Origin: Ruegeria marisrubri
GTDB lineage: Bacteria > Pseudomonadota > Alphaproteobacteria > Rhodobacterales > Rhodobacteraceae
Direction of reading: 5' to 3'
Assembly (NCBI RefSeq): GCF_001507595.1
Contig: NZ_LQBQ01000037.1
Location: 142,123 to 206,122 of the forward strand
DNA length: 64,000 nt
The position numbers and the translations under genes were made by a program. The notes below the pieces were generated by a model. The model ran no database searches. It had not been told where the DNA came from and worked only from the letters and a program-made list of their open reading frames with translations. The number at the start of each line of letters is the position of its first letter. Position 1 is the first letter of the stretch. This document shows positions 8,008 to 16,283 of the stretch, piece after piece.

Positions 8008-9006
8008 ATGACCTTGATGAAATCCATGATGAGTGCTGCGGCGGCCCTTGCGCTGACTGCGGGTGCGGCGCTCGCCGAGCCGGCCCTGATCTTCGATCTG
8101 GGCGGCAAGTTCGACAAATCGTTCAACGAGGCCGCCCACAACGGCGCGCAGCGCTGGGCCAACGAAACCGGCGGAACCTATCGCGAGATCGAGCTTCAGT
8201 CCGAAGCCCAGCGCGAACAGGCCCTGCGCCGCTTTGCCGAGGCTGGCGCAAACCCGGTCATCACCATGGGTTTCGCCATGGCCGATCCGCTGAGCGCAGT
8301 GGCCCCCGACTATCCCGACACCAAGTTCGTCGCGGTTGACGTCACCTGGCTGGACGCACCGAACGTCCGCCAGATCGGCTTTGCCGAGCACGAAGGCTCG
8401 TATCTGGTCGGCATGCTGGCGGCGATGGCCTCGAAAACCGGCACAGTCGGCTTCATCGGCGGCATGGACATCCCGCTGATTCGCCACTTTGGCTGCGGTT
8501 ACGCGCAGGGTGCCAAGGCCGTGAACCCCGACATCAAGATCGTCGCCAACATGACCGGCACCACCCCGGCCGCGTGGAACGACCCGGTGAAGGGGTCGGA
8601 ACTGACCAAGGCGCAGATCAGCCAGGGCGCTGACGTGATCTATGCGGCAGCCGGCGGCACCGGCGTGGGTGTTCTGCAGACCGCGGCGGACGAAGGCATC
8701 CTGTCGATCGGCGTGGACAGCAACCAGAACCACCTGCATCCGGGCAAGGTTCTGACCTCGATGCTCAAGCGCGTGGACGTGGCCGTGTATGACGCGATGA
8801 AGGCCGGTGAGAACCTGGAGACCGGCGTGTTCACCCTTGGCCTGGCCGAAGACGGCGTAGGTTACGCTCTGGACGAGCACAACGCGCCTCTGATCACCGA
8901 TGAAATGAAAGCCGCGGTGGACGAGGCCCGCCAGAAGATCATCGACGGAGAGCTGGAAGTCGTAAGCTATTACGAAAACGACAGCTGCCCGGCGCTGCAA
9001 TTCTGA
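8008..9006 (+). CDS. BMP-family ABC transporter substrate-binding protein
   Basis: A 332-residue periplasmic binding protein. It has a clear Sec signal (MTLMKSMMSAAAALALTAGA, cleavage after ALA). The basic membrane protein/PnrA-like domain starts ALIFDLGGKFDKSFNEAAHNG and includes VGFIGGMDIPLIRHFGCGYAQG. Family members with known ligands mostly bind purine nucleosides. It is followed by the matching ATPase and two permeases. A strong hairpin right after the stop could protect this part of the mRNA, so that more binding protein than ATPase is made. The purine cluster 8 kb downstream fits a nucleoside ligand, but that is inference. Confidence 0.9.
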   Translation: MTLMKSMMSAAAALALTAGAALAEPALIFDLGGKFDKSFNEAAHNGAQRWANETGGTYREIELQSEAQREQALRRFAEAGANPVITMGFAMADPLSAVAPDYPDTKFVAVDVTWLDAPNVRQIGFAEHEGSYLVGMLAAMASKTGTVGFIGGMDIPLIRHFGCGYAQGAKAVNPDIKIVANMTGTTPAAWNDPVKGSELTKAQISQGADVIYAAAGGTGVGVLQTAADEGILSIGVDSNQNHLHPGKVLTSMLKRVDVAVYDAMKAGENLETGVFTLGLAEDGVGYALDEHNAPLITDEMKAAVDEARQKIIDGELEVVSYYENDSCPALQF

Positions 9007-9012
9007 TGTTGC

Positions 9013-9037
9013 GCGGGACGGGGCATCCCCGTCCCGC
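9013..9037 (+). promoter_or_regulatory. Intercistronic hairpin after the binding-protein gene
   Basis: A perfect 11-bp inverted repeat (GCGGGACGGGG and CCCCGTCCCGC, loop CAT) with no T-run after it. It is more likely an mRNA-stabilising or partially attenuating element than a full terminator, because the ATPase gene follows on the same strand. Confidence 0.6.
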
Positions 9038-9128
9038 ACCCATTGTGCCGCTCTCCGATGACCAATAGGCATTTCCCGCAAGGGACACCCAAATCGGAGG
9101 GGCGGCCCTTCTGCCCTGAGGACAAGAC

Positions 9129-10658
9129 ATGACCGTCCCCGCTATCGAGCTCAAAGGGATCTCGAAATCCTTTGGACCGGTTCAGGCAAACAAGAACATT
9201 TCCATCAGCGTCGCGCCCGGTACGATCCACGGGATCATCGGCGAGAACGGCGCGGGCAAGTCCACGCTGATGAGCATTCTCTACGGCTTCTACAAGGCCG
9301 ACGCCGGAGAGATCTGGATCAACGGCGAAAAGACCGAGATCCCCGACAGCCAGGCGGCCATCGCCGCCGGCATCGGCATGGTGTTCCAGCACTTCAAGCT
9401 GGTCGAGAATTTCACGGTTCTGGAAAACATCGTGCTGGGCGCCGAGGACGGGGGCCTGCTTGCGCCGTCGCTGGCCAAGGCGCGCAAGGAACTGGAGGAC
9501 CTCGAGGAAGAGTATGAACTCTTCGTCGATCCCGACAAGCGCATCGACGAGATCGGCGTCGGCATGCAGCAGCGGGTCGAGATCCTCAAGGCGCTCTACC
9601 GCAAGGCCGAGATCCTGATCCTGGACGAGCCGACCGGCGTGCTGACCCCGGCCGAGGCGGATCAGCTGTTCCGCATCCTTCACCGCCTGAAGGAAGAGGG
9701 CAAGACGATCATCCTGATCACCCACAAGCTGCGCGAGATCATGGAGGCCACCGATACGGTTTCGGTGATGCGCCGTGGCGAGATGACCGCGACCGTCAAG
9801 ACCTCGGAAACCAGCCCCGAGCAACTGGCCGAGCTGATGGTGGGTCGCAAGGTGCTGCTGCGGGTGGACAAGGCACCGGCAAAGCCGGGCAAGCCGATCC
9901 TCGAGATCGAGAACCTGCGGGTGACCGACGAGGCGGGCGTCGAGCGTGTGAAGGGTATCGACCTGACGGTGCGGGCCGGGGAAATCGTCGGCATCGCCGG
10001 CGTCGCCGGGAATGGACAGTCGGAACTGCTCGAGGTGCTGGGCGGGATGCGCCCTGCCACTGGCTCGATCCGGCTGAACGGTGAGTCCCTGCCGCTGAGC
10101 GGCCCCGGCGCGGACGGGCAGGCCCGGCGGGCGAGGCATATCGCCCATGTGCCCGAGGACCGGCAGCGCGAGGGCCTGATCATGGAGTTCCATGCCTGGG
10201 AAAACGTCGCTTTCGGCTATCACCGCGACCCGGCTTACCAGCGCGGGATCTTCATGGACAACGCCGCCCTGCGCGCCGATACCGAACGCAAGATCGAGAA
10301 ATTCGACGTCCGCCCCGCCGATGCCTGGTTGGCGGCCAAGAACTTCTCGGGCGGCAACCAGCAAAAGATCGTCGTGGCACGCGAGATCGAGCGCAACCCG
10401 GACCTGCTGCTGGTGGGTCAGCCGACGCGCGGTGTCGATATCGGAGCGATCGAATTCATTCACAAGCAGATCGTCGCCCTGCGCGATCAGGGCAAGGCGA
10501 TCCTGCTGGTCTCGGTGGAGCTTGAGGAGATCTTCTCGCTCTCCGACCGGATCGCCGTGATGTTCGATGGTCATATCATGGGCGAACGTCTGCCCCATGA
10601 AACGGATGAAAGAGAACTGGGCCTGCTGATGGCCGGTGTTGCGGGGGAGGCCGCGTAA
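9129..10658 (+). CDS. Nucleoside-type ABC transporter ATP-binding protein (tandem NBD)
   Basis: A 509-residue protein with two fused nucleotide-binding domains, as in RbsA/YufO-type importers. The first NBD has Walker A GENGAGKST (residues 38-46) and Walker B ILILDEPTGVLTP; its signature is degenerate (GVGMQQRVEI). The second has a weak P-loop (GVAGNGQSELLE), a good signature (FSGGNQQKIVVAREI) and a Walker B ending GQPTRGVD, with Gln in place of the catalytic Glu. This asymmetry is usual in the family. It energises the two permeases just downstream. Confidence 0.93.
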   Translation: MTVPAIELKGISKSFGPVQANKNISISVAPGTIHGIIGENGAGKSTLMSILYGFYKADAGEIWINGEKTEIPDSQAAIAAGIGMVFQHFKLVENFTVLENIVLGAEDGGLLAPSLAKARKELEDLEEEYELFVDPDKRIDEIGVGMQQRVEILKALYRKAEILILDEPTGVLTPAEADQLFRILHRLKEEGKTIILITHKLREIMEATDTVSVMRRGEMTATVKTSETSPEQLAELMVGRKVLLRVDKAPAKPGKPILEIENLRVTDEAGVERVKGIDLTVRAGEIVGIAGVAGNGQSELLEVLGGMRPATGSIRLNGESLPLSGPGADGQARRARHIAHVPEDRQREGLIMEFHAWENVAFGYHRDPAYQRGIFMDNAALRADTERKIEKFDVRPADAWLAAKNFSGGNQQKIVVAREIERNPDLLLVGQPTRGVDIGAIEFIHKQIVALRDQGKAILLVSVELEEIFSLSDRIAVMFDGHIMGERLPHETDERELGLLMAGVAGEAA

Positions 10659-10659
10659 C

Positions 10660-11754
10660 ATGGATAAAATGCCCAAATGGGCCGATGTGGTGCTGATCCC
10701 GCTGATCAGCCTGATCCTTGCGGCGATCCTGTCGGCGCTGGTGATCCTCGGTATCGGAGAAGACCCGGTTGCCGCCGTCAAGCTGATGGTGTCGGGTGCG
10801 CTCGGCTCGACCTATGGCTGGGGCTATACACTGTATTACGCCACCAATTTCGTGTTCACGGGCCTGGCGGTCGCGGTGGCCTTTCACGCGCGGCTGTTCA
10901 ACATCGGCGGCGAAGGCCAGGCGATGCTGGGCGGCTTGGGCGTGGCCATGGTCTGTCTCTATGTCCCATGGCCGCATTGGAGCATCGCCCTGCTGGCCGC
11001 CATGGCGGCCGCGATGGTGTTCGGCGCGGCCTGGGCGGCGATTCCGGCCTATCTGCAGGCCAAGCGCGGCAGCCATATCGTGATCACCACGATCATGTTC
11101 AACTTCATCGCCGCGGCTTTCCTGAACTACATGCTGGTCAACGTGATGCGCCCCGAAGGCTCGATGGACCCGGCGACCGAGCGCTTCCCCGAGGCGGTGC
11201 ATCTGCCCACGCTGCACGAGCTTCTGGCGCCGATCGGCATCAGCTTTTCCAAGGCCGCACCGGCCAACGTGTCCTTCCTGGTGGCCATTCTGGCCTGTTT
11301 CGTGGTCTGGGCGCTGATCTGGCGCACCCGTCTGGGATACGAGATCCGAGCCTATGGACATTCGGAAACCGGCGCGCTCTACGCCGGCATCTCGCCGGTT
11401 CGGATCACCATCGTCACCATGCTGATCTCGGGCGCGCTGGCGGGCCTGATGGCGATCAACAACGTCATGGGCGAGGCCGAACGGCTGGTGCTGAACTCGA
11501 CCGAGGGCGCAGGCTTCATCGGGATCGCCGTGGCCCTGATGGGCCGCTCGCACCCGTTCGGCGTGTTCCTGGCGGCGCTCCTGTTCGGGTTCCTCTATCA
11601 GGGCGGCGCCGAGTTGGCGCTGTGGACGTCGATCCCGCGCGAGCTGATCGTGGTCATTCAGGCGCTGGTGATCCTGTTCACCGGGGCGCTGGATAACATG
11701 GTGCGGATGCCGCTTGAAAAGCTCTTCCTCAGCCTGCGGAAAGGGTCGGCCTGA
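10660..11754 (+). CDS. ABC transporter permease, BMP/nucleoside type (first)
   Basis: A 364-residue inner-membrane protein with about nine to ten helices of the branched-chain/ribose permease superfamily (BPD_transp_2). Visible family segments are ARLFNIGGEGQAMLGGLG near the N-terminal third and ALAGLMAINNVMGEAERLV. The start is ATG 10660, two bases after the ATPase stop. It ends in an ATGA overlap with the second permease. The two subunits form a heterodimeric channel fed by the BMP binding protein. Confidence 0.9.
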   Translation: MDKMPKWADVVLIPLISLILAAILSALVILGIGEDPVAAVKLMVSGALGSTYGWGYTLYYATNFVFTGLAVAVAFHARLFNIGGEGQAMLGGLGVAMVCLYVPWPHWSIALLAAMAAAMVFGAAWAAIPAYLQAKRGSHIVITTIMFNFIAAAFLNYMLVNVMRPEGSMDPATERFPEAVHLPTLHELLAPIGISFSKAAPANVSFLVAILACFVVWALIWRTRLGYEIRAYGHSETGALYAGISPVRITIVTMLISGALAGLMAINNVMGEAERLVLNSTEGAGFIGIAVALMGRSHPFGVFLAALLFGFLYQGGAELALWTSIPRELIVVIQALVILFTGALDNMVRMPLEKLFLSLRKGSA

Positions 11755-12719
11755 TGGATTTCCTGACACTCATCCAGATCTTCGACTCGACCATCCGTCT
11801 GGCGACACCACTGCTGCTGGCCTGCCTTGCGGGCCTCTATTCCGAGCGCGCGGGCATCTTCGACATCGGGCTGGAAGGCAAGATGCTGATGTCGGCCTTT
11901 TTCTCGGCCGCCGTCGCAGCTGTCACCGGGTCCGTCTGGCTCGGGCTGTTGGCCGGGATCGCGTCCTCTCTGCTGCTGGCGGGACTGCACGGGCTGGCCT
12001 CGATCACCTTCCGGGGCAACCAGCTGATCTCGGGCGTGGCGATCAACTTTTTGGCCGCCGGCATGACCGTTCTGATCGCGCAGGACTGGTTCCAGCAGGG
12101 CGGGCGAACTCCGTCGCTCTTCGGTGGCGCGCGGTTCGAACCCATCGACTGGCCCTTCGCCGAGGCGCTGAGCGGCGTTCCCGTCGTCGGCCCGATCTAT
12201 TCCGAGCTGCTCTCGGGGCATTCGGTGCTGGTCTACATCGCCTTCCTGGCGGTTCCGGCGACCTGGTGGGTTCTCTATCGCACCCGTTTTGGCCTGCGCC
12301 TGCGGGCGGTGGGCGAAAACCCCGCCGCGGTCGATACGGCGGGGGTTTCGGTCGTGGGCCTGCGCTATGCTGCGGTGGCCATCTGCGGCGTGCTCTGCGG
12401 CATCGCCGGCGCCTATCTGGCAACGGCCCTGCAGGCCGGGTTCGTAAAGGACATGACCGCGGGGCGTGGCTTCATCGCGCTGGCGGCCCTGATCTTTGCC
12501 AAGTGGCGCCCCTGGCACGCCATGTGGGCTTGTCTGCTGTTCGGCCTGCTGCAAGCCGTCGCGCTGCGGTTCCAGAACATCGACCTGGGCGGGGTTGTGA
12601 TCCCGGTGCAGGCCATGGATGCGCTTCCCTACATCCTGACCGTGGTGATCCTGGCCGGGTTCGTGGGCAAGGCGATCCCGCCCAAGGCCGGCGGCGAACC
12701 CTATGTGAAGGAACGCTGA
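11754..12719 (+). CDS. ABC transporter permease, BMP/nucleoside type (second)
   Basis: A 321-residue permease of the same superfamily, shorter than its partner. Family segments include LLLACLAGLYSERAGIFDIG, FRGNQLISGVAINFLAAG and YRTRFGLRLRAVGENPAAVD. It starts inside the stop of the preceding gene, which suggests translational coupling and 1:1 stoichiometry. It is the last gene of the importer operon; an imperfect hairpin follows 22 bases later. Confidence 0.9.
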   Translation: MDFLTLIQIFDSTIRLATPLLLACLAGLYSERAGIFDIGLEGKMLMSAFFSAAVAAVTGSVWLGLLAGIASSLLLAGLHGLASITFRGNQLISGVAINFLAAGMTVLIAQDWFQQGGRTPSLFGGARFEPIDWPFAEALSGVPVVGPIYSELLSGHSVLVYIAFLAVPATWWVLYRTRFGLRLRAVGENPAAVDTAGVSVVGLRYAAVAICGVLCGIAGAYLATALQAGFVKDMTAGRGFIALAALIFAKWRPWHAMWACLLFGLLQAVALRFQNIDLGGVVIPVQAMDALPYILTVVILAGFVGKAIPPKAGGEPYVKER

Positions 12720-12741
12720 TAGAGCCAGTTCGCTGAAAAAT

Positions 12742-12768
12742 GGCGGTCCTGTTCGCTGCAGGGCCGCC
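12742..12768 (+). terminator. Hairpin after the ABC importer operon
   Basis: GGCGGTCCTG and CAGGGCCGCC pair over 10 bp with one G-T wobble and a 7-base loop, followed by a T-rich but interrupted stretch (TGCTTTGTTGATTTT). A weak rho-independent terminator is the simplest reading. Confidence 0.5.
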
Positions 12769-12804
12769 TGCTTTGTTGATTTTGCATGTCAAAGCGGCTC
12801 TAAG

Positions 12805-13227
12805 ATGAACATGCACGTCTACCTCCCAATCGCTGAAGTTTCGGTGAGCCCCTTTGTCCTTCTGGGCATCGGAGCCTTGGTTGGCGTGCTGTCCGGCATG
12901 TTCGGCGTGGGCGGAGGCTTTCTGATCACGCCGCTGCTGTTTCTGATCGGCATTCCCCCGGCGGTGGCCGTCGCCACATCGGCCAATCAGGTGGTCGCTT
13001 CGTCTTTCTCGGGTGTCCTGGCGCATTTCAAGAAAAGAACGGTTGACCTGCGGATGGGCGGCGTGCTTGGCGCTCAACTTGGCACCCAAATCGGAGCTCG
13101 CCTGAAAGCAGAGCAGCTTAGAATCCTGCTATCCCTGCTGGTTCTGGCTGTTTCCGCAAAGATTGCTTTCGAGTTGCTGCAGCAGCCCGTCGATCTTTTA
13201 AATCTTTCCGAACCGGAGGGACACTGA
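12805..13227 (+). CDS. Half-size TauE/SafE-like protein, in-frame internal deletion hybrid
   Basis: A 140-residue protein. Residues 1-88 match the N-terminal quarter of the full TauE protein encoded just downstream (LPIAEVSV, LVGVLSGMFGVGGGFL, GIPPAVAVAT, VLAHF..RTVDL). Residues 89-140 match the C-terminal end of that protein (GAQLGTQIGARLKAEQLRIL). About 170 middle residues are missing, but the frame is intact and both ends are conserved. The junction falls where the two internal repeats of the family resemble each other (a VL-LVGG type segment in each half). The result is one hybrid repeat with about four helices. The start could also be ATG 12811, which aligns with the neighbour's start. 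Whether it works as a dimer of half-transporters or is a decaying paralogue cannot be told from sequence. Confidence 0.8.
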   Translation: MNMHVYLPIAEVSVSPFVLLGIGALVGVLSGMFGVGGGFLITPLLFLIGIPPAVAVATSANQVVASSFSGVLAHFKKRTVDLRMGGVLGAQLGTQIGARLKAEQLRILLSLLVLAVSAKIAFELLQQPVDLLNLSEPEGH

Positions 13228-13354
13228 TCATGCGTTCCGAGGCACCCAGCCTGGTGAAACCAAGAACCGGAACGAACCCTTTCACCACCAAGGGTCGCCG
13301 CCTGAGCATTTTTGTCCTGTTGCAAGGCGTGATCTGGCCAGACTAGAAAAAAAC

Positions 13355-14278
13355 ATGCACATCTACCTCCCCATTGCCGAAGTTTCCGTCAACGCCTTCC
13401 TTTTGCTGGGGCTGGGTGGCCTGGTCGGTGTCCTGTCGGGCATGTTCGGTGTCGGCGGTGGTTTCCTCATGACGCCCTTGCTGTTTTTCATCGGCATCCC
13501 GCCGGCGGTGGCGGTGGCGACCGAGGCCAATCAGATCGTCGCCTCTTCTTTCTCCGGCGTGCTGGCGCATTTCCGGCGAAGGACGGTGGATCTGAAAATG
13601 GGGGCAGTCTTGCTGGTGGGCGGCCTGACCGGGGCCGCGTTGGGGGTGGTCGTTTTCAACTATCTCAAGAGCCTCGGGCAAGTCGATCTGCTCGTCAAAC
13701 TCTGCTACGTCGTTTTTCTGGGCGTCATCGGCGGGCTGATGTTCGTCGAAAGCCTCAATGCCATCCGAAGATCGCGCAAGGCGGGTGGGTCGCCGCCAGC
13801 CAAGAGGCGCCAGCGTGGCTGGATACACGCCTTGCCGTTCAAGATGCGCTTCCGCACCTCCGGCCTCTACATCTCGGTGATACCGCCGCTGCTCGTGGGC
13901 CTCAGCGTGGGCGTTCTGTCCGCCATCATGGGCGTTGGTGGCGGGTTCATCATGGTGCCCGCGATGATCTACCTGCTGGGTATGCCGACCAAGGTCGTGG
14001 TGGGCACGTCGCTGTTCCAGATCATTTTCGTGACGGCGTTCACCACCATGCTGCACGCAACGACCAACTTCACCGTCGATGTCGTGCTCGCCGTGCTGCT
14101 GCTTGTCGGGGGGGTCGTCGGGGCGCAGTTCGGAACGGTGATCGGCGCCCGCATGAAGGCCGAACAATTGCGGATTCTGCTGGCGCTGTTGGTGCTGGTC
14201 GTTTGCGGCAAGCTGGCGGCCGACCTGCTGCTCCAGCCGACCGAGTTGTATTCGCTTGGCGAACTGGGAGGGCACTGA
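13355..14278 (+). CDS. TauE/SafE family sulfite/sulfoacetate exporter-type permease
   Basis: A 307-residue membrane protein with two homologous halves, each with a glycine-rich repeat: SGMFGVGGGFLMTPLLF near residue 30 and SAIMGVGGGFIMVPAMIYLL near residue 190. This duplicated pattern defines TauE/SafE (DUF81) permeases, which move sulfite, sulfoacetate or related anions across the inner membrane. It is followed two bases later by a TIGR02186 gene, so both are probably one operon. Its half-size paralogue lies directly upstream. The substrate is not determined. Confidence 0.9.
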   Translation: MHIYLPIAEVSVNAFLLLGLGGLVGVLSGMFGVGGGFLMTPLLFFIGIPPAVAVATEANQIVASSFSGVLAHFRRRTVDLKMGAVLLVGGLTGAALGVVVFNYLKSLGQVDLLVKLCYVVFLGVIGGLMFVESLNAIRRSRKAGGSPPAKRRQRGWIHALPFKMRFRTSGLYISVIPPLLVGLSVGVLSAIMGVGGGFIMVPAMIYLLGMPTKVVVGTSLFQIIFVTAFTTMLHATTNFTVDVVLAVLLLVGGVVGAQFGTVIGARMKAEQLRILLALLVLVVCGKLAADLLLQPTELYSLGELGGH

Positions 14279-14280
14279 CC

Positions 14281-15045
14281 TTGCTGCGTTTTCTGCTTGC
14301 CCTCGTCCTGTTCGCCCTGCCCGCTTTCGCCGAGGAAGAGACGGTCGTCCTGGGACTCAGCCAGGATCGCGTGGCAATCACGGCCAATTTCGACGGGTCG
14401 AACATCCTGGTGTTCGGCGCCATCAAACGGGAAACACCAATCCCGCCAGGAGAACCTTTGCAGGTCATCGTTGCGGTCTCGGGCCCATCGGAACCGGTCA
14501 TGGTGCGCCGCAAGGAAAAGAAGTTCGGCATCTGGGTGAACACTGACAGCGTTCTGGTGGATTCCGCCCCGAGCTTCTATGCGGTTGCAACAAGCGGGCC
14601 TTTCCACGACGTGATCTCGGATACCGAGGACCTGAGGTATCGCATTTCGATCGAGCGGGCCATCCGGTCCGTCGGCGCCGCGATGCACATACGCAGCGCA
14701 CAGGATTTTGCCGATGCCGTCGTGCGCATTCGCACCGACAACGGGCTCTACTCGATCCGCGAAAACACGGTGGCCGTGGACGAGCAAACCCTGTTTCGGA
14801 CATCGATCGATATGCCCGCCGATCTGACCGAAGGGGAATACAGCACCCGTATCTTCCTTACGCGGGGGGGGCAGGTGGTTTCGTTCACCGAAACCACCAT
14901 CCACGTGCGCAAGGTCGGGCTGGAGCGCATCCTGTACACCATGTCGCGGCAGCAACCGATCGTTTACGGTCTCATGTCGCTGGCCATCGCGATCGCGGCC
15001 GGATGGGGCGCATCGACGGCCTTCCGCCTGCTCAGGAACAGCTAG
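14281..15045 (+). CDS. TIGR02186 family (Alph_Pro_TM) envelope protein
   Basis: A 254-residue protein with an N-terminal signal (RFLLALVLFALPAFA, then EEETVVLGLSQDRVAITANF), a ~190-residue exported region rich in beta strands, and one C-terminal membrane helix (IVYGLMSLAIAIAAGWGAST). This matches the alphaproteobacterial TIGR02186 family, whose function is unknown. It is commonly found beside TauE/SafE permeases, and here it begins two bases after one with a TTG start. A periplasmic partner or regulator of the permease is a reasonable inference. Confidence 0.85.
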   Translation: MLRFLLALVLFALPAFAEEETVVLGLSQDRVAITANFDGSNILVFGAIKRETPIPPGEPLQVIVAVSGPSEPVMVRRKEKKFGIWVNTDSVLVDSAPSFYAVATSGPFHDVISDTEDLRYRISIERAIRSVGAAMHIRSAQDFADAVVRIRTDNGLYSIRENTVAVDEQTLFRTSIDMPADLTEGEYSTRIFLTRGGQVVSFTETTIHVRKVGLERILYTMSRQQPIVYGLMSLAIAIAAGWGASTAFRLLRNS

Positions 15046-15173
15046 GTGTTCAGTCCCGGCACCTGGCGGATCGGATCGACGATGAATCTGTCTGGTTCTG
15101 ATGTCCAGACCTTGCAGATGTATTCGTAAAGCGTGAGGCCGCTGAGGGCCTCATGCCTGGCAAGCGGGCGGTC
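15042..15173 (-). mobile_element. IS481-type transposase/integrase C-terminal remnant
   Basis: Reading the minus strand from 15173 gives 43 codons ending at a TAG at 15042-15044. The product contains SGLTLYEYICKVWTSEPDRF and ends in IRQVPGLNT. I recognise this as the conserved tail of IS481-family transposases common in Rhodobacterales. An in-frame TAG at 15174-15176 and the absence of any DDE core upstream show it is a dead fragment. Its stop overlaps the stop of the TIGR02186 gene on the other strand. No terminal inverted repeats are visible. Confidence 0.7.
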
Positions 15174-15266
15174 CTAGAAAATTTCGGGGTCTGCTGCGTA
15201 AGGATCTGAACCGGCGCACGCCACCACTGCAGCCGGGATCTTCTGCCTCTGTGCAGCGGGGGCGCC

Positions 15267-16124
15267 TCAAGTCCGGGGATCGTTGAACGTTCCGCCGATG
15301 GCCTGCGTCAACCGCTGCGCTGCCTCGATGACCGGGCGGCTCAGCCGGTCGATCTCAGACTCGCTGACCCGGCTGGTCGGGCCGGAAACCGAGATCCCGG
15401 CAACGGCCTCGCGGGTGGCGTCAAAAACCGGGGCCGCGATGCAGCGCATGCCTGCGTTCTTTTCTTCGTTGTCCACCGAATAGCCCCGCGCCCGGATCCG
15501 GGCGAGGTCCGCCCTCAACGCGTCGGGCGCTGTAATGGAGCGTTCCGTGAAAGCTTGCAGTTCGGCGCTTGCCAGCACCCTGTCAAGCCGCTCGGTGTCC
15601 ATATACGCCAGCAGTGCCTTGCCGATGCCCGACGCATGCATCGGCGACAGGGTGCCGGGCGGAAAGAAGGCCCGGATGCTGGCATGTGTCTCCACCTGGC
15701 TCAGGAACAGCACCGCGCCTTCCTTCTCGACTCCCAGGTTGGCGGTCTCGCCGGTGACCTCCATAAGCTTGCGCAGGATCGGCCGGGCCCGGTCCACAAG
15801 GCTGGTGCGCCGAAGGAACCGGGATCCGATCACGAAGGCTTGCGGCCCGATATGCCAGATCTGTTCCTTGTGGTCGAATTCGACAAGCCCCCTGCCCTCG
15901 AGCGTCACGAGAATGCGGTAAACCGTGGCCGGCGCCTGCCCGGTTTCCGCGGAAATCGTGCTCAATGTCTTTCCCTGGGCTTCACTCAGGTGTTCGAACA
16001 CTTCCATTGCCCGATCCAGCGATTTGATCGTGTTCTGGGCCGTCTTGTCGTCCCACCCGCGCGGCCGGCCCCGGGCTCTCCGGACAGATCCAGAGCGATT
16101 TTCTTGCGATTCCATAAAAACCAT
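15267..16124 (-). CDS. bhcR: IclR-family regulator of the beta-hydroxyaspartate cycle (BhcR)
   Basis: A 285-residue IclR protein. A basic N-terminal tail (VRRARGRPRGWDD) precedes the winged helix-turn-helix (LSTISAETGQAPATVYRILVTL). The IclR effector domain follows (TGETANLGVEKEGAVLFLSQ, HASGIGKALLAYMD, AGMRCIAAPVFD, VAGISVSGPTSR). In Paracoccus the equivalent protein controls bhcABCD and responds to glyoxylate. It is divergent from bhcA across a 159-bp gap that contains a perfect 23-bp palindrome. The start could be the ATG at 16124 or the one three codons later. The name is given from the intact bhcABCD operon next door. Confidence 0.9.
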   Translation of the reverse strand: MVFMESQENRSGSVRRARGRPRGWDDKTAQNTIKSLDRAMEVFEHLSEAQGKTLSTISAETGQAPATVYRILVTLEGRGLVEFDHKEQIWHIGPQAFVIGSRFLRRTSLVDRARPILRKLMEVTGETANLGVEKEGAVLFLSQVETHASIRAFFPPGTLSPMHASGIGKALLAYMDTERLDRVLASAELQAFTERSITAPDALRADLARIRARGYSVDNEEKNAGMRCIAAPVFDATREAVAGISVSGPTSRVSESEIDRLSRPVIEAAQRLTQAIGGTFNDPRT

Positions 16125-16202
16125 CCAACCGTTAGTGAAAAACTAATTCACCATATGAAAAATTTAACATATTGCCAACAGTAAAGAAATCACGCTCTGG
16201 GC

Positions 16203-16225
16203 TTTTTGAAATGCGATTTCAAAAA
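16203..16225. promoter_or_regulatory. Candidate BhcR operator (23-bp palindrome)
   Basis: Arms TTTTTGAAAT and ATTTCAAAAA are perfect inverted repeats around a 3-base centre, in the bhcR-bhcA gap and 58 bases before the bhcA start. Size, position and A/T-rich flanks fit an IclR-family operator. No T-run or GC-rich stem suggests a terminator. Confidence 0.6.
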
Positions 16226-16283
16226 AGTTTCGCCGCGTCGGGCCGCCCGATATTGTGGGGCCAACGACGCAAGGAGACCATCC

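Noticed and set aside
13230..13346. A 38-codon frame between the half-TauE and TauE genes
   Set aside because: It has an ATG two bases after the previous stop, but no separate ribosome-binding site, no hydrophobic or known pattern, and it could be leftover sequence from the duplication. Not enough to call a gene.
15181..15266. Possible further IS sequence before bhcR
   Set aside because: Six-frame reading by eye gives no continuation of the transposase and no terminal inverted repeat; I cannot support more than the 43-codon tail.
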